A stretch of DNA of 64,000 nt, taken from the NCBI GenBank assembly GCA_964017195.1, contig OZ024897.1, positions 32,707,536 to 32,771,535 of the forward strand. Reading direction: 5' to 3'. Every line of letters begins with the position of its first letter. The first letter of the stretch is position 1. Below are positions 9,687-21,126 of this stretch, one piece after another. This stretch comes from Siderastrea radians (lineage: Eukaryota > Cnidaria > Anthozoa > Scleractinia > Rhizangiidae). The notes beneath the pieces are model-generated. The model searched no databases, had not been told where the DNA came from, and saw only the letters and a program-made list of their open reading frames with translations. The position numbers and the translations under genes are program-made.

Positions 9687-10655
9687 GTAAGTTTCAATGA
9701 GACTACTCTAGACTACGAATGATGAAAACGAGAATAAGACGAACGTACTCCTCGCCCGCTGCAAAAACATACAGAAAAAACAACAACAAACAAACAATTT
9801 AACTGACGTAGTAAAATCAGTGCAGTGTGCAGTGCTCTTTTCCATGTATTTCAGATTATTCTTGTAGGCTATGCGCCTTATCACTAGCATATCGATTTAC
9901 CGCTTTTAACGGCGGGAATAGTCCATTTTGCCCATTTTACAGTTGTGTGGTTAGCGACCTGGATTTTGAGTGGGAGTGAGGCTAGAGTTAACTTTGTTTC
10001 GAAATAAGCCTCACTGCTTTCTATATGCAAAATTATACGTCAGTGATTTATAGCTGATTGATCGTATCCCTAATTTGCGTAACCCGAACGCGGTTGACGT
10101 CTGGACAGGGTTTTCTTTTGTAAAAGGCTGTTTACACAGGCAAGTGTTGGGTCAATCGCATTCACATCACCATCAAATCGCTGTAAAATCGCAGCAATTA
10201 TGGTGGATGGTTTTCATATTGTACTTAAAAATCGCAATTAAAATCGCATCAAAAATCTCCTAAACGACTCTTTAATTAAAGGAAGTGTGGGAAGCAGCTG
10301 GGAGCTTGGAAAGGAGCGTAAAGCATGAGCCGGAGCTCACTGAATGTCAACCTCGTCCGAGGGATTTCTCCCTGTTAAAAATGGAGGCGATAGAAGACGC
10401 TGGCAAATAGCGGGTCACGTGCCTCCAAAAATATTGGAGATTTTAATGGATTCAACACGGCAGAATGCTTCCTATTGGTTTTTGACTAGTGTACTTAACA
10501 TCACGTGATCCAGTTTTTCCATGGATCTTCTCTCGCCGCCATTTTAAATAGAGAGGAAGCCTTGGGGATGAGGTTAACAAATTGTTCCGTACGCATATGC
10601 AACAAATGAATTGAAACCTGCTGTAATAGCTCTAATGGATACATGTATTTTTCAG
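9687..10655 (+). other. Receptor intron
   Basis: No gene, RNA or element end was recognised. AT-rich intron sequence with scattered repeat-like fragments, e.g. a CTGTTTACACAGG stretch at about 10130 that is also seen at MITE ends elsewhere. Confidence 0.5.
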
Positions 10656-10991
10656 GGCTATACGAAGGATGGTGAAATCGTGATCCCAGTGATATGGATA
10701 TGTGACTGCGATTATCTCGCCACATGGATGGGCTGTTTATACGCTTACAAAGGACTTTTGCTCATCCTGGGACTCTTCCTCGCCTGGGAGACGAGAAACG
10801 TCAACTTTCCAGGGCTCAATGACTCCAGGCAGATTGGAACAAGCGTGTACAATGTAGTCCTCTGCGCATCAGTCGCTGCTCCGTTAGAGTTTGCTTTGAA
10901 AGAACGGAACGTAAACGTGTCGTTTGCGCTCTCTGGAACTGCTGTTATCGTTTGTACGTCGTTCACACTCGGGCTGTTATTTTTCACTAAG
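10656..10991 (+). CDS. GABA-B receptor-like gene, TM5-TM7 exon
   Basis: A 112-codon phase-0 exon between TTTTTCAG and GTTAGT. It contains the class C GPCR signatures LYAYKGLLLILGLFLAWETR (TM5), NDSRQIGTSVYNVV (TM6 start) and later hydrophobic segments for TM6 and TM7, ending FFTK. The AWETRNV block is diagnostic of GABA-B-type receptors. These receptors couple to G proteins at the plasma membrane. No disabling change is visible. Confidence 0.88.
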
Positions 10992-12050
10992 GTTAGTTTT
11001 GATTGGAGTATAAAAGAACAGTGAGGTCTTGGCAAAGTATGAGATAGGTTTCATTTCAGAAAGAAATGAAAGAGGGGCAAGACTCTTTTTTTACACACCC
11101 CGAAATAGACCACGCTCACGCTAGTGTCTTTTGAGATGTTAGTGAAGTGTTTTGGTATCCATCTACTCCTACAGTCGCTGGAATGGGACGTAAAAATTCA
11201 CGGTGGAAAGCAGTCGATCCGGGGGGCGGGAGGGGTGGTTGGAATTCTTCTTGAATGTTCATACTTAGTACAGAAGCTGCTTGTAGTCTGCAGGGCTTTA
11301 CCAACGGTACTGAGGGTTCTTGGTCCCGAGCACTGGTAACACAATGTAATCCCACCGAGATTCTATCCTATTATCCCCGCTCAGGCACAAGACCCCTGTA
11401 TGGTAGGTAAAATCGCACATGGGGAACCCTGAAAGGGAAACACGAAACTGTTCAAGATAACGAAAGTCTGAGGTGCTGTTTACGTGGAGGGAGGAAGTTC
11501 CTAGCAATAGGAAGATCTTAAAAGGAGAAAAAAACTTTTTGTTTGGTTTACATGCAGCGAGTTTTGCAAGGTGAAAGGATGAAGTTGTGTGGCACTTCTC
11601 TCGAATTCCGCCATGTTTGTTTTTCTGTCCCTAGTACTAGGATCTTCCGCGCAAAGGAAGTTTACATGGTGCTACTGAGGATCTTCCTGGCGCTAGGATC
11701 TTCCTATCTCCCAGCTAGGAAGATCCTAGCGCTAGAAAGATCCTAGCGCTAGGGCCAAGTACAACATTTTGCATGTAAACTGAATACAGAAAACAAATGG
11801 TGCTAGGACGATCCGCCTTCTAGGATCTTTCTTGTGCTAGGAGCTTCCTCACTCCATGTAAACAGCCCCTAAGTCACCAGTTGTGCGATTTAACTATTGA
11901 ATGAGTGATAAAGATTTAATCCTTTTGGTTTGAATGAACCTGAGGTTCGACTTATCGAGATTCCACTGTAGCTCCAAATGGAGTTGACTCAGAAATACGT
12001 ATTTCTTTTAACTTACTGACAAGAAATGTTTTTGTTTTTTATTTTTCTAG
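10992..12050 (+). other. Receptor intron with a MITE
   Basis: Non-coding. It holds a foldback MITE at about 11473-11880; the rest shows nothing further. Confidence 0.55.
11473..11880. mobile_element. MITE with CTGTTTAC-type inverted ends
   Basis: The ends CTGTTTACGTGGAGGGAGGA and TTCCTCACTCCATGTAAACAG are inverted copies. The interior has many CTAGGATCTTCC/GGAAGATCCTAG palindromes (about 11637-11750), making a strong hairpin. No coding capacity. Confidence 0.75.
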
Positions 12051-12164
12051 GTTTATGCGTTAAAAGTTAGACCAATGCATGTCCAGAACCCTCAAACTCC
12101 CGCATCTACGTCACAGAGTTCGTCTAGACCACACCCTAACTGCCTAACGTGTAAATGTGAATAG
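12051..12164 (+). CDS. GABA-B receptor-like gene, last exon
   Basis: Acceptor ATTTTTCTAG, then 37 codons starting VYALKVRPMHVQNPQTP and ending TCKCE before TAG. It is in phase with the preceding TM exon (FFTK then VYAL). The cytoplasmic tail is very short and lacks a visible coiled coil, unlike mammalian GABA-B subunits that dimerise through one. Confidence 0.75.
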   Translation, partial: VYALKVRPMHVQNPQTPASTSQSSSRPHPNCLTCKCE

Positions 12165-12565
12165 AGACCTTGGCAAATGATTGGTGTTTTGAACTGGCAA
12201 TAAGCAATCGGTGGAACTGACTGAGGGGAAGGCTCAAATGCAAAAAAGTCAAAGTCACCTCTGATTTCCAATGCTTTGAAATGTGCATCAGCACAAATGG
12301 GCCTTCAGGGCTTAACCTACGCCTCTCAATCGCTATTCTCTCTCAAAAGCCCCTAGCAGCCGGAAGCAACGAGAGGCGGCTTACTTGAAGGCTTTCACGT
12401 GCCATACGTTTGTGAAAAAGAGCAACAAATACAGCTGCAATAAAACGAAATTTAAGCCGAGAAAAATCTTGTGCACGGAAACATTATTTGTAGTATAAAG
12501 ATGAATCAACCAAGGCAAAAACAGCGGCTTGCATAAACTCGTGTGCAGTTAACTTATATATAGAA

Positions 12566-12720
12566 TACTTCATGGAAAGTATGTACGTACGGTATTTACG
12601 CACGAGTTGGTCAAGTATCGGAAATCGAACGAGTGAGCGCAGGAAACGAGTGAGGTTTCTGATACAAACCAACGAGTGCGTAAATAGTAATACTGTACGC
12701 ATACACTTTCCATGGTGTAT
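12566..12720. mobile_element. Hairpin MITE
   Basis: CATGGAAAGTATGTACGTAC then TTTACGCACGAGTTGGT on the left pairs with ACCAACGAGTGCGTAAA and GTACGCATACACTTTCCATG on the right; loop of about 60 bp. No coding capacity. Confidence 0.75.
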
Positions 12721-13489
12721 TATGTTTATTATAGAGATTTAACTTCTTGTTTAATGATAAATTGTGTTGCACAGATTAAAGTGCTTGAGGGCTCATAATC
12801 TTCTCAGTCTTTACGTCTAACAGAGCGAATAAACTCCGCAAGATACTTGTTTGATTCTGCTGGCTATATAGTGTGCACTTTTTGCTCGTCGTTCTTTTCG
12901 TTTCTCAAACATTCTTCCAGCAATTTCACATCTCGCTTCGTCTTCTCTTTTGTGTTTTTGCTTTCGAGACTTTCCACATAATCCTCAACCGAAGTATCGT
13001 GGGCAACAAATCTCTTCTCGCTCATGTTTTTAAGCGTAAGAGAAAATTAACTTCAACACTTGTGAGAGACTTGAAAAGCGAAAGCCTGAATGAGAATCAC
13101 CTTGTTACGGCTGACACGTCAAAAAAACATGATACGCGGCACCTTATTGGACGTATCGCTTTCTTCAAACGTGAAAAAAGTGATACGCGACATTTGATTG
13201 GCTTTCAGCTACTTAGACCAGCTTGTGAACGAAAATTTATTTCGCGCCTTTTCAGTGGGTAAATCTCAGTATGTATATAATAAATAAAATAATTAAACTG
13301 TACTACACAGTATCTGGCAAGTAAGAATTTAAAAAATTGCACTTAATAACAGCTATGGTTTTCACATCAGAATTAGTAAGGAACTAGAGAAATGCTTTCA
13401 TAAAAAGCTAAGAAAGGTAAAATGATAAGTCTTAAATGGTAAATCAAATTTAACGTCATAGTGTAGGGAGTAGTCGCCTTATCTCCCGA

Positions 13490-13705
13490 GCCAGGGGCTC
13501 ATGTGTAAGCACTTGACGTCCAGGTCGACTTGGAATTTGGAAGTGTTGGTTTCTATGGAGGGAGGAAAACCGGAGAACCCGGAAAAACCCTCGGAACCAA
13601 GAGAGAACCAACAACAGACTCAACTCACATGCCAACCACTGGAACCGAACTCGGGTCACAGAGGTGGGAGGAGAGTGCTCTCACCACTACGCCAATCCTG
13701 CTTCC
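13490..13705 (-). mobile_element. tRNA-derived SINE
   Basis: On the minus strand the 5' part reads GGCGTAGTGGTGAGAGCACT (A-box-like tRNA start), followed by a tRNA-like body and then a tail found again at 39060-39290. The B box is degenerate here. The two copies share 'GAGGGAGGAAAACCGGAG' and the A-box region. Confidence 0.75.
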
Positions 13706-14643
13706 TCGTTCTCTGTGATGGGTTTGATGAAGAGGAGCAGCACAAAGCAGATTTGATGAATAGAAACAGTACAAAGCAGCTTCTCTGTCGATTTTCCCTA
13801 CTTTTGTTTTCTTATTCTCCTCTCAAGAGAGCACCTGCATTTCTGAGCCCTGCGTTTTCAGCAGGGCTGTTGGACGTAAGTCAGGTAGCACAAGGATGGT
13901 AGCGACTGGATAGCTTTCGGGGGCTTGTATTATACAGATCAGGAAATAAAGTCCCGGTAAAACAAGAACTGACATCATTTGACGCGAGTCTAATAAAGTT
14001 CAGACTCTTTAAGAGCAATTGAGAATCAACGAGAGAGCCGTTATTTGACCGCTCGTTAACAAGGAGAGATCAATTACCCTATTTTTTCGAGTTAATACCA
14101 GGCCGCGAATGAACTTCGGGTTAAAATAAACGCCGGATAGAAAACATCGGCGTTCAATTGATCACTAGTGTACGCTAACGGTTTTAACAACTTGTTCGTT
14201 CTTTCTCCGCTCACAGCTTAGATCTATGTACGGTGCTTTCTGATGGGATAAAAAGAGATCGGACGTATCTTTTTTTAAATTTCATCTGGACCGGTCGCGC
14301 ACGTTTTCAAGTGGTGCTTGTTGTGTCAATAAAAATGAAAGAGGTTTTTTTTCACCTCACCAAGCTTTTTCGGTCTGTATGTAAGACTATTAAGCTTCCC
14401 CTCCGATGTTGTCATCTGGATCTCGCCTTCATTTGAGAATTGCCCATAGGCTTGCTGAAAAGAACTAAACCACAATTCTCGCAATACGGACTCCTCACTA
14501 CACTAGTTCAATAATACTGATGTCGCTCCGACCGTAAGCAGGTGGTTTGGTCGAAAGTCGCACCATTTGCCGCGGTGGATAACTAGTCAAATACTAACTC
14601 TTGTATATTAAAATTCAGGGATAGTTCGGAGAGACGTTTCAGC

Positions 14644-15116
14644 ATGAAATTGCTTGTGAAGTGTTTGTTTTTTGTTATCCTGGATGCTGTTTTAGCTGAG
14701 AAGTCTGTATTGCATATTGGAGGTTTTATTAAAGTGGATACCACAGACAACATTCTCGTCCCCAGAGCTGCGATCCTTTTGGCCAGCGCCACGGATCGAG
14801 ACCTTTGACAGGGACCGAAGCAGGAAGTCCGCGAATCACGGACTTCCGGCTTTTGTGCGCAGCCTCAGAAATTTGAAACAATAAAGGTTACTGTCGGTTA
14901 CAAAAATGGGCAGCTATTGCGCTTGCGCGTTACCTGGCCCCTGCCAGAGGTCTCGATCCGTGGCGGGATCACGGCCTCTGGGGACGAGAAGGCACAGACA
15001 AAGGATGGAACAGCGCTGGGGTAAGGCCAGCCATTGATCTCGCGGTGAAGCAAATCAACAACCGGACGGACATCTTGCCTGATCCTACGATCCAAATACA
15101 CTGGAAGGACACAAAG
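14644..15116 (+). pseudogene. Receptor pseudogene exon 1 with MITE inside
   Basis: The ATG at 14644 opens a clear signal peptide (MKLLVKCLFFVILDAVLA) followed by VLHIGGFIKVDTTD, the first strand of a Venus-flytrap domain. After the MITE (14751-14992) the frame resumes as GWNSAGVRPAIDLAV and QINNRTDILPDPTIQIHWKD, ending at a GTAAAC donor. Counting bases, the two halves are in the same frame if the MITE and one target-duplication copy are ignored. With the MITE present, translation stops shortly inside it. Confidence 0.82.
14751..14992. mobile_element. MITE in the receptor exon, 9-bp TSD
   Basis: Flanked by CACAGACAA at 14742-14750 and 14993-15001. Inverted ends TTCTCGTCCCCAGAG (from 14753) and CTCTGGGGACGAGAA (to 14990), with further inverted pairing of GATCGAGACCTTTG-like and AGGTCTCGATC sequence. 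Nine-base duplications suggest mobilisation by a Mutator-type transposase; that assignment is inference. Confidence 0.88.
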
Positions 15117-15632
15117 GTAAACCTAAGCTAAATCCCCAGTCGCAGATTCAGGAGTGGAAATTGAAGCTTGAATTAAGTCTTTTGTTATAAAAAATACTGA
15201 CTGGAAAAAAAAACACAAAAAGTGAAGCTATATTAGCATATCATGGTTTGAATGTCATCCCGGAGGCAAGCTTTTAACCCGCGAACTCATGCAACCTTAA
15301 CATGATGAAAAGCGAGCAGACTCGAGACTGATAGCATTAATAAAAACACCGAAGACCTTATTTGCTACATCTTTGAGTTAAAAATTTTCAGAGCACCTGG
15401 TAGAAAAACAAATAAAGGAACTTTTGTTTTCCCACAGTTAATTATCCCGTCGTTGTCTCCCGTTTTGCATGATCACTAGCTACAGTTTTTAACGAATTTT
15501 ATAGTGTGTAGTTGCGAAAAGCTTTTCTGTTTTACTTCCCGTGTGAGAATTAAGAGAAGTGCACATTTACAGATGCTAAATAGATCCTATTCATTTTCGT
15601 TTTGAGGTGTTAATTTAAAAATATATAGAGGA

Positions 15633-15771
15633 TATTACACGGCGGTGCAAAGATATGAATTTTATTTTCGAGTGGTAGAAACAATATTTTACGAACGAGC
15701 GCAGCGAGTGAGTAAAATATTGTTATTTACCACGAGAAAATAAAATTCATATCTTCAAGCCACCGTGTAAT
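15633..15771. mobile_element. Hairpin MITE
   Basis: ATTACACGGCGGTGCAAAG and ATGAATTTTATTTTCGAGTG on the left are matched by the inverse on the right, CACGAGAAAATAAAATTCAT and CCACCGTGTAAT. The loop contains GAACGAGCGCAGCGAGTGAG. Confidence 0.8.
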
Positions 15772-15775
15772 TTTC

Positions 15776-15958
15776 TTTTTATTATATAGACAAGATTAGT
15801 TTTGCACAAACAACAGTGTGAAGGTGGGAAATGACGTCATCGTTATCCTCACTAGTGAGGACATGGAAAATACGCCATTCGAGTCCCGGATGTAGTTTCG
15901 TATGAACTTTACGAGTGGTCTATTTTCCGCTAAAACACTCTTGTCTATATAATAAAAG
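15776..15958. mobile_element. Short TIR element next to the previous hairpin
   Basis: TTTTATTATATAGACAAG at the left and CTTGTCTATATAATAAAA at the right are inverted copies about 180 bp apart. No coding capacity. It abuts the 15633-15771 hairpin, so the two may be parts of one composite element. Confidence 0.7.
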
Positions 15959-16884
15959 CTGTTTCTTTATTCCAACAGCTCACATAATTATGACAACGGC
16001 CGTTTTAATGTTAAAGATGCATGATAGGGCGCTTGATTAGAACGAAAATTAGTCTCCTCTTTTAAATCAGACAAGAAGACCTGGTATAAATCGCTGTCAG
16101 TTCGCGTCTTATTCAACTTTTACCAAGACACGACTAAAATAAGAACAAAGCCATAAGCTGTTCTTAGAAGCAACTTTGAAAAGTATTTTTGTAGGAAAAC
16201 TTGTGTCTTATAGGCTCTCTCGTCAAATGACCCAAAAATGTGCGGCTGTCAACCTTGAGGAAAGAAAACCAACAAGGAAACAATAGAGTGTTTCTTGTTG
16301 AGGGACTAATTAAGCTATCGATTGATAGATGCCCCGTGGAAATTTGATTTCTTAAAATAAATATTCACTTCTCGGGCTTTCAAGCTACTTTTGAGAACAT
16401 CAGATTTCCAAGGGGCAATTATCAGCCAACGCGTTCCGAGACAGAAACACACTACTCTTTTTATTGTTCGCCACTAAATTTTCTTCCAACCAAAAACCAA
16501 CCTTTTGAATCTTCATTGTACTAAGTCTGAGTTTTAAGATGAAAAGTTTTAAAAACAACAACTTAATCAGAAAAGGAAAAGGAATAGAAAGAATAGGACG
16601 AAAAAAAAAAGCGAAAATATAAGGCGCTCTTCCTTGCTGGAAGATTTTCTGCCGATGGATTCTATCTATCCGGTATTTTTCGTCGTACGAGCACTATTTC
16701 TTGAAAGTTTTACTCCGTGGAGGAGCAGTATTGCATCACGTGTTAAACAGAGAAAATTTGCTGATGGGGGACTATAATTATGTTTAGTGCGTTCGCTGAT
16801 AGGACTCATATCTCTCTTTTGCTTTTGCGCTTTTTCTGTCGAATTATCATGTGACCATTCTTTTAGACTGTCCTAATCTAGTCT

Positions 16885-17330
16885 ATATTTCTGCTCCACA
16901 AAAGTGTCGTGTGACCGGGATTTTATACTCTGCTGGTGTAACTTTCAGGCGAATCAAAGTTTAAATGCCTTTGCTATTGTGGTATCGTGTGACCGGGATT
17001 TTAACCGACTCTGTTCAATCAGTGTTCAGATTCCTTTGCTATTAACTAAAAAAAAAAAAATGAAAGTATCTTGTACCAGTTCTTTAAAAGACTTTCCTTA
17101 ATTAGTTTATCTTTTTGCCGCCAGTGTGCAGATACCTTTGGAATCAAAGTATCGTGTGACCAGGATTTTAGACTCTGCTAATCTAGTTTATCTTTCTGTT
17201 TAATCAGTGTTCAGACACCATAGCCATCAAAGTATCGTGTGATCGGGATTTTAGACTCTGCTAATCTAGTTTATCTTTCTGTTTAATCAGTGTTCAGATG
17301 CCTTTGCTATCAAAGTGCTAATTGAGCAGT
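16885..17330 (+). repeat. Tandem ~85-bp repeat containing a splice acceptor and exon start
   Basis: About five degenerate units. Each has a TTTCTGTTTAATCAG-type acceptor, then a TGTTCAGATGCCTTTGCTA-like exon start, then ATCGTGTGACCGGGATTTTA and a TTTATCTTTCTG tract leading to the next acceptor. Units are clearest at about 16900, 16985, 17125, 17205 and 17288. Only the last unit runs on into the real exon (17291-17428). Confidence 0.8.
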
Positions 17331-17428
17331 TGTGGAATCCGCCAACGAAAGTTGCGTTGATTGGTCCCGGATGTTCGATCTCGGCCGTGCTTGTGGCGGC
17401 TGCGTCACACTTTTGGAATTTGATACAG
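17291..17428 (+). pseudogene. Receptor pseudogene exon 2
   Basis: With the acceptor TTTAATCAG ending at 17290, the 46 codons are in phase 0 with exon 1. The core NPPTKVALIGPGCSISAVLV matches the Venus-flytrap strand with the conserved PGCS that contacts ligand in GABA-B receptors. Donor GTTGGT follows 17428. No lesion in this exon itself, but upstream decoy acceptors are present in the tandem array. Confidence 0.8.
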
Positions 17429-18565
17429 GTTGGTCATGCGCACAAGCCGGGAATACTTTGAACTTTTTAACAACGGCGCCCCTTGAAAGTAATTTATTTT
17501 ATGTTGTAGTAAGACGATCGTTATGGGGATTTTGGGAACGTTTCAGTGATAGTTTTTAAGTGGCTAACTTAGTAGACAGGAAAAGAAAAATGTGTCCACT
17601 GTAGAGAAATGGCCATTGTGGGGAAGTTCCAGTAAAAGTATTTGGGTGGATGGATTGGGATTCTAGGGACAAGAAAACATGGTCCATGTAGAAAAGTGTA
17701 TGTTACGGGGTGAGTGGCCCATTCTTGGTAAAAGATTGCCTGCTAGCTGCACACAGACACAACATGAGTTGCTCAAGCAAACGTTTTTTGAGAAGTTGGA
17801 ACACTTTTGTTTCTCAGAAACTTGCCCCTGCAACAATATTTCAAATTTGAAAAACAGTTCACGGCCTAGTCTACCGCTTCTTTGACAATCATGTTTAACA
17901 ATTAAAATTGTTTGGGTGACATCGTGACCCTGGTGAGATGAGTTTTGAAAGGATGAAAGTAAGAAAAAGAATGAATGAAAGAAAGAAGAACGAAAGAATA
18001 GAAAAAAGAAAGAAGGAAAGAAAGAAAGAAAGAAAGAAACAAAACAAACAAACAAAGAAAGATACAAAGAAAGAAAGAAAGAAAGAGTCTTAAGTGAGGA
18101 TCGGAAGGAACAGCCTCGTTCCCAGGGTCTCTCGTCTTCCAGTTGGTACAAAACGCAAGTCACATTCACAGGTCATCGTGCTACCAACATTTAAAAAGCT
18201 ACACAATGTCCCTATCCCTAAACACTATGCTGTGTTGTTCTGGGGTAGTTTTTAGGGCTAGGAGACATTAGCTAGACATTGTCTGGTTTGTTTATGTGTA
18301 CGGTACGGTGACCTGTGCTTCTGTCGTGTGAAATGTGACCTACAGTCAGTGTAGCAGCCGCTCTGCTTTCTTCTCTCTCGCTCCAGGGGACGGGAATGAG
18401 AGAGACCCTTGGAACTGGGTTGTTAAACAGATAAGTCTGGGTACCAAGATATTAATCTTCACTTTTGACGTACGCACTAATCACTAGACTTCTGGCATGC
18501 ACAGCTAAGGAGAGTAAGCGAAGAAAAAAGGACAGTTAATCATTTTCATGCACTGTTTCTTATAG
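17429..18565 (+). other. Pseudogene intron with a GAAA microsatellite
   Basis: (GAAA)n-rich sequence at about 17955-18090; nothing else recognised. The long minus-strand open frame over 17663-18169 is driven by this repeat. Confidence 0.55.
17955..18090 (+). repeat. (GAAA)n microsatellite
   Basis: Imperfect GAAA/GAAAG array interspersed with ACAAAC units. Confidence 0.9.
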
Positions 18566-18736
18566 ATGGGTTTCAGTGCCGGCTCGCCACGCCTGTCTGA
18601 TAAAACTTGATATCCGCTGTTCTTTCAAGTGAACTCCCCGGAGGATACCCTCTACAAAGCTGTTGTCTCACTGCTGCAGAGATTTAAATGGAGGCAAATT
18701 GCTGTTGTTAAACAGGACGAAGATCTCTTCAACGAC
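18566..18736 (+). pseudogene. Receptor pseudogene exon 3 with in-frame stop
   Basis: 57 codons after TTTCTTATAG and before GTAAGT. It begins MGFSAGSPRLSDKT, the flytrap hinge region, and continues with NSPEDTLYKAVVSLLQRFKW and QIAVVKQDE. Codon 15 is TGA (18608-18610), where relatives usually have a basic residue; a CGA to TGA change would explain it. Confidence 0.82.
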
Positions 18737-18743
18737 GTAAGTG

Positions 18744-18782
<39 letters not shown>

Positions 18783-19824
18783 GTCTTTATTTCATAAGAT
18801 AAAAACACATATCCTATGTTACAAAAATTGATGGTAAATTGATGGTAGAATTGATGGTAGAATTGATGGTAAATTGATGGTAAATTGATGGTAGAATAAG
18901 TTTAAATATCCTGTTCTCATTTTTCTCCTAAAGGTAAGCTAAGGTAAGGGAAAGTGGCACATGAGCCACAGGACACCCAACTGAGAGTTTTGCTACTCCC
19001 CCCTGGATGGGATGCTAGTCCATCGCAGGGCTACCCCCAGTAGTATGTCGCCGGTAGCCATTTTATACACCTGGGTGGAGAGAGACAAAGAAGGGTACAG
19101 TTTCTTGTCTAAGGAAGCAACACGATGGCAGGGACTGGGCTTCAAACCACCGACCTTCAGATCTGAAGTCCAACGCGCTAGCCGCTACACCACCGCGACC
19201 CCACATTTTTCTCCTAAAGGAGTTTAGTATATTTATTATTCTACTGCTGCGTCATTTTACCATATAAGGTCAAGAGAACGCGCAAAATATGCCACGGTAT
19301 TACACAGTAAAATTATGTATTGCACTGTAAAATCCAGGTTTCTAAGGTTTTCTGGCCGAAGGTCTGGAAAAAGCAAATTTTGCTCATTGCTCGCATTTTG
19401 TCCTCGCCCCTTCGGGACAACTCGCAACTCGCAAAATATCCGCACGTATTATATGTTAAACCATCGAGTAAGATGTATATACTGCCCTGGATGCGAGCAT
19501 GCAAGCAAGCACTCTGATTGGTTACCTTCTAATAGGCTATCAGCTCATATCACATGAGGAGAGACGTCGCCCGAAGTATGTATGAAGTCGATTCCAAACG
19601 AACTATAAAACCGAGTCGTACATGAACCTGAGTCCATACTCAATAATCTTGTATTGTATTTTGTTGTCGATATAGGCAACTCCCGCTATAACGGATCACT
19701 TTCAGGACCAAGGTTTGGTGCCCGTAATAGAGAGACTGTAACAAAGTAAATAAATTAGTTAACTCTTCTTCGTTGGGACTTTACTTCCTGTCCTTAAGTT
19801 CTTTGTTGTCTGGTTTCTGCGCAG
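18737..19824 (+). other. Pseudogene intron with AAT repeat and SINE
   Basis: (AAT)n at 18749-18781, short ATTGATGGTA repeats at 18828-18895, a tRNA-derived SINE at about 18930-19205 and a non-coding dispersed repeat at 19260-19560. Confidence 0.5.
18930..19205 (-). mobile_element. tRNA-derived SINE (second family)
   Basis: On the minus strand it starts GGTCGCGGTGGTGTAGCGGC (A-box-like), then a 'GTTGGACTTCAGATC' anticodon-arm-like stretch and GGTGGTTTGAAGCC (degenerate B box), followed by a body of about 200 bp. Different from the SINE at 13490 and 39003. Confidence 0.75.
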
Positions 19825-19883
19825 GCGCACGAGCATTTCCAGACTTTTATTAAGTCTGAGGGGATTTCCGTGATCGCTGCAAG
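19825..19883 (+). pseudogene. Receptor pseudogene exon 4
   Basis: After TTCTGCGCAG the sequence encodes AHEHFQTFIKSEGISVIAAR, matching the loop-strand before lobe 2 of a GABA-B-type domain. Donor GTAAGG. It ends in phase 2 and does not join in frame to the next visible exon, implying a missing small exon. Confidence 0.65.
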
Positions 19884-20140
19884 GTAAGGTAAGGAAAGTA
19901 CAGGTAGACTTTATACTACTCGCGCGAGAGTTCTAGAACACTTTGTTTCCTGGATTGCATAAAATTATGGTTACACTCGGGAGCCCAGTTGTGAAGGCTT
20001 GAGTAAACTATGGCTTATTGTGTTTTTTGTGTCTTTTGTAATTGGTCAGTCCCCCCAACTTGGTTTTGGTTTTACGATACTCAATTGAAAACCGCTCCAT
20101 AAATGCATTTCTGTCATCACTGTGCGCATTTGTGTTACAG

Positions 20141-20206
20141 GAGAAAAAAGTTCGTATCATTATCAGTATGATGTATGAAGACAAAGCCAGAATGATAATG
20201 TGCGCG
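20141..20206 (+). pseudogene. Receptor pseudogene exon 5
   Basis: 22 codons between TGTGTTACAG and GTAAGT. Encodes EKKVRIIISMMYEDKARMIM, the lobe 2 strand-helix typical of GABA-B receptors. Confidence 0.72.
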
Positions 20207-20895
20207 GTAAGTAAACACATCAGACATAAGATTGGCTTTGATTATTCAATTATTGCCCTGATTTCAATTTGCTAAGCTAGGTAGTAAGCGGCCTTAGTGT
20301 CACCTTAAGCCCAGAGAAACGGATTCAATATTTCCATTCAACAGTGTTCAGCACTGTTGATTTCGGTAGGTTAAACGCGTTTGGACACCCTGTGGTATGA
20401 TTTTTTAAAAATGATTCCGAAGAATGTTGAGCGATATTGAATGGTACTGAACAAAGTTTGATTGCCATCAAACTTTCGTACAACAAAGTTGCATTCAACA
20501 GTGTTGGATGACGTTAAAAATGTTTTTACGATGCAATACAATACAACAAACAATACAGTACGATACAGTTCAGTACAGTTCAATTCGATACAATATAACA
20601 CAACACCATACAACTCAACACAGTGCAATGCATTGCAAAGCAAAACGAAACAATGTGCAGGGCGGTTCAGTAAACTAAAAGCATTACCCGTAAATAGAAA
20701 ATGCTAATCGAGTCAAATAGAGCTAACTGAAACACAAAATTTTGGATTTATCAACTGAGTTGATAAGGTAGATTGGCCACCGTAAAGAGATTGAAAGCTG
20801 ACGTTTCGAGCGTGATCCCTTCGTCAGAGCGAATTATGGTGGCCAATCTACCTTTTCAACTCAGTTGATAAATCCAGAATTTTGTGTTTCACGTC

Positions 20896-20931
<36 letters not shown>

Positions 20932-21126
20932 ACCCCCTTGTTTGAGAGCTAACTGAAAACAAGCCTATGAGTTTAAAATTAAAACCCACGAGAAGGGTAG
21001 TGACCTATTGCAGGAATAAAGGAAACTGAAATGGTGAAGTAAAGCAATGAAATATCAAGATATATTAAAAGAAAGGGAAAATAATGCGTTAGTCAATAGT
21101 TTGTCTTGGTTTCGTTTTCTTAACAG
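20207..21126 (+). other. Pseudogene intron with a MITE
   Basis: Contains a low-complexity ACAATAC tract (20535-20645) and a TIR element at 20729-20890; no gene. Confidence 0.5.
20729..20890. mobile_element. MITE with ~50-bp inverted repeats
   Basis: GAAACACAAAATTTTGGATT, ATCAACTGAGTTGATAAGGT and AGATTGGCCACC on the left return inverted on the right (GGTGGCCAATCTACC... AATTTTGTGTTTC). The arms themselves contain the palindrome TCAACTGAGTTGA. Confidence 0.82.

Larger units (their letters stand above)
12165..14643 (+). other. Intergenic region between the two receptor genes
   Basis: No gene was found. It contains a hairpin MITE (12566-12720), a tRNA-derived SINE (about 13490-13705) and unassigned AT-rich DNA. 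The open frame across 12873-13262 lacks recognisable protein features. Confidence 0.5.
15117..17290 (+). other. Pseudogene intron with two hairpin MITEs and an exon-start repeat array
   Basis: Contains foldback elements at 15633-15771 and 15776-15958 and the tandem array at about 16885-17330. The remaining sequence shows no gene. Confidence 0.5.

Noticed and set aside
13501..13902. 133-codon frame
   Set aside because: Lies across a tRNA-derived SINE.
17663..18169. 168-codon open frame on the minus strand
   Set aside because: Mostly made by the GAAA microsatellite (poly-Phe/Ser); no protein signature.
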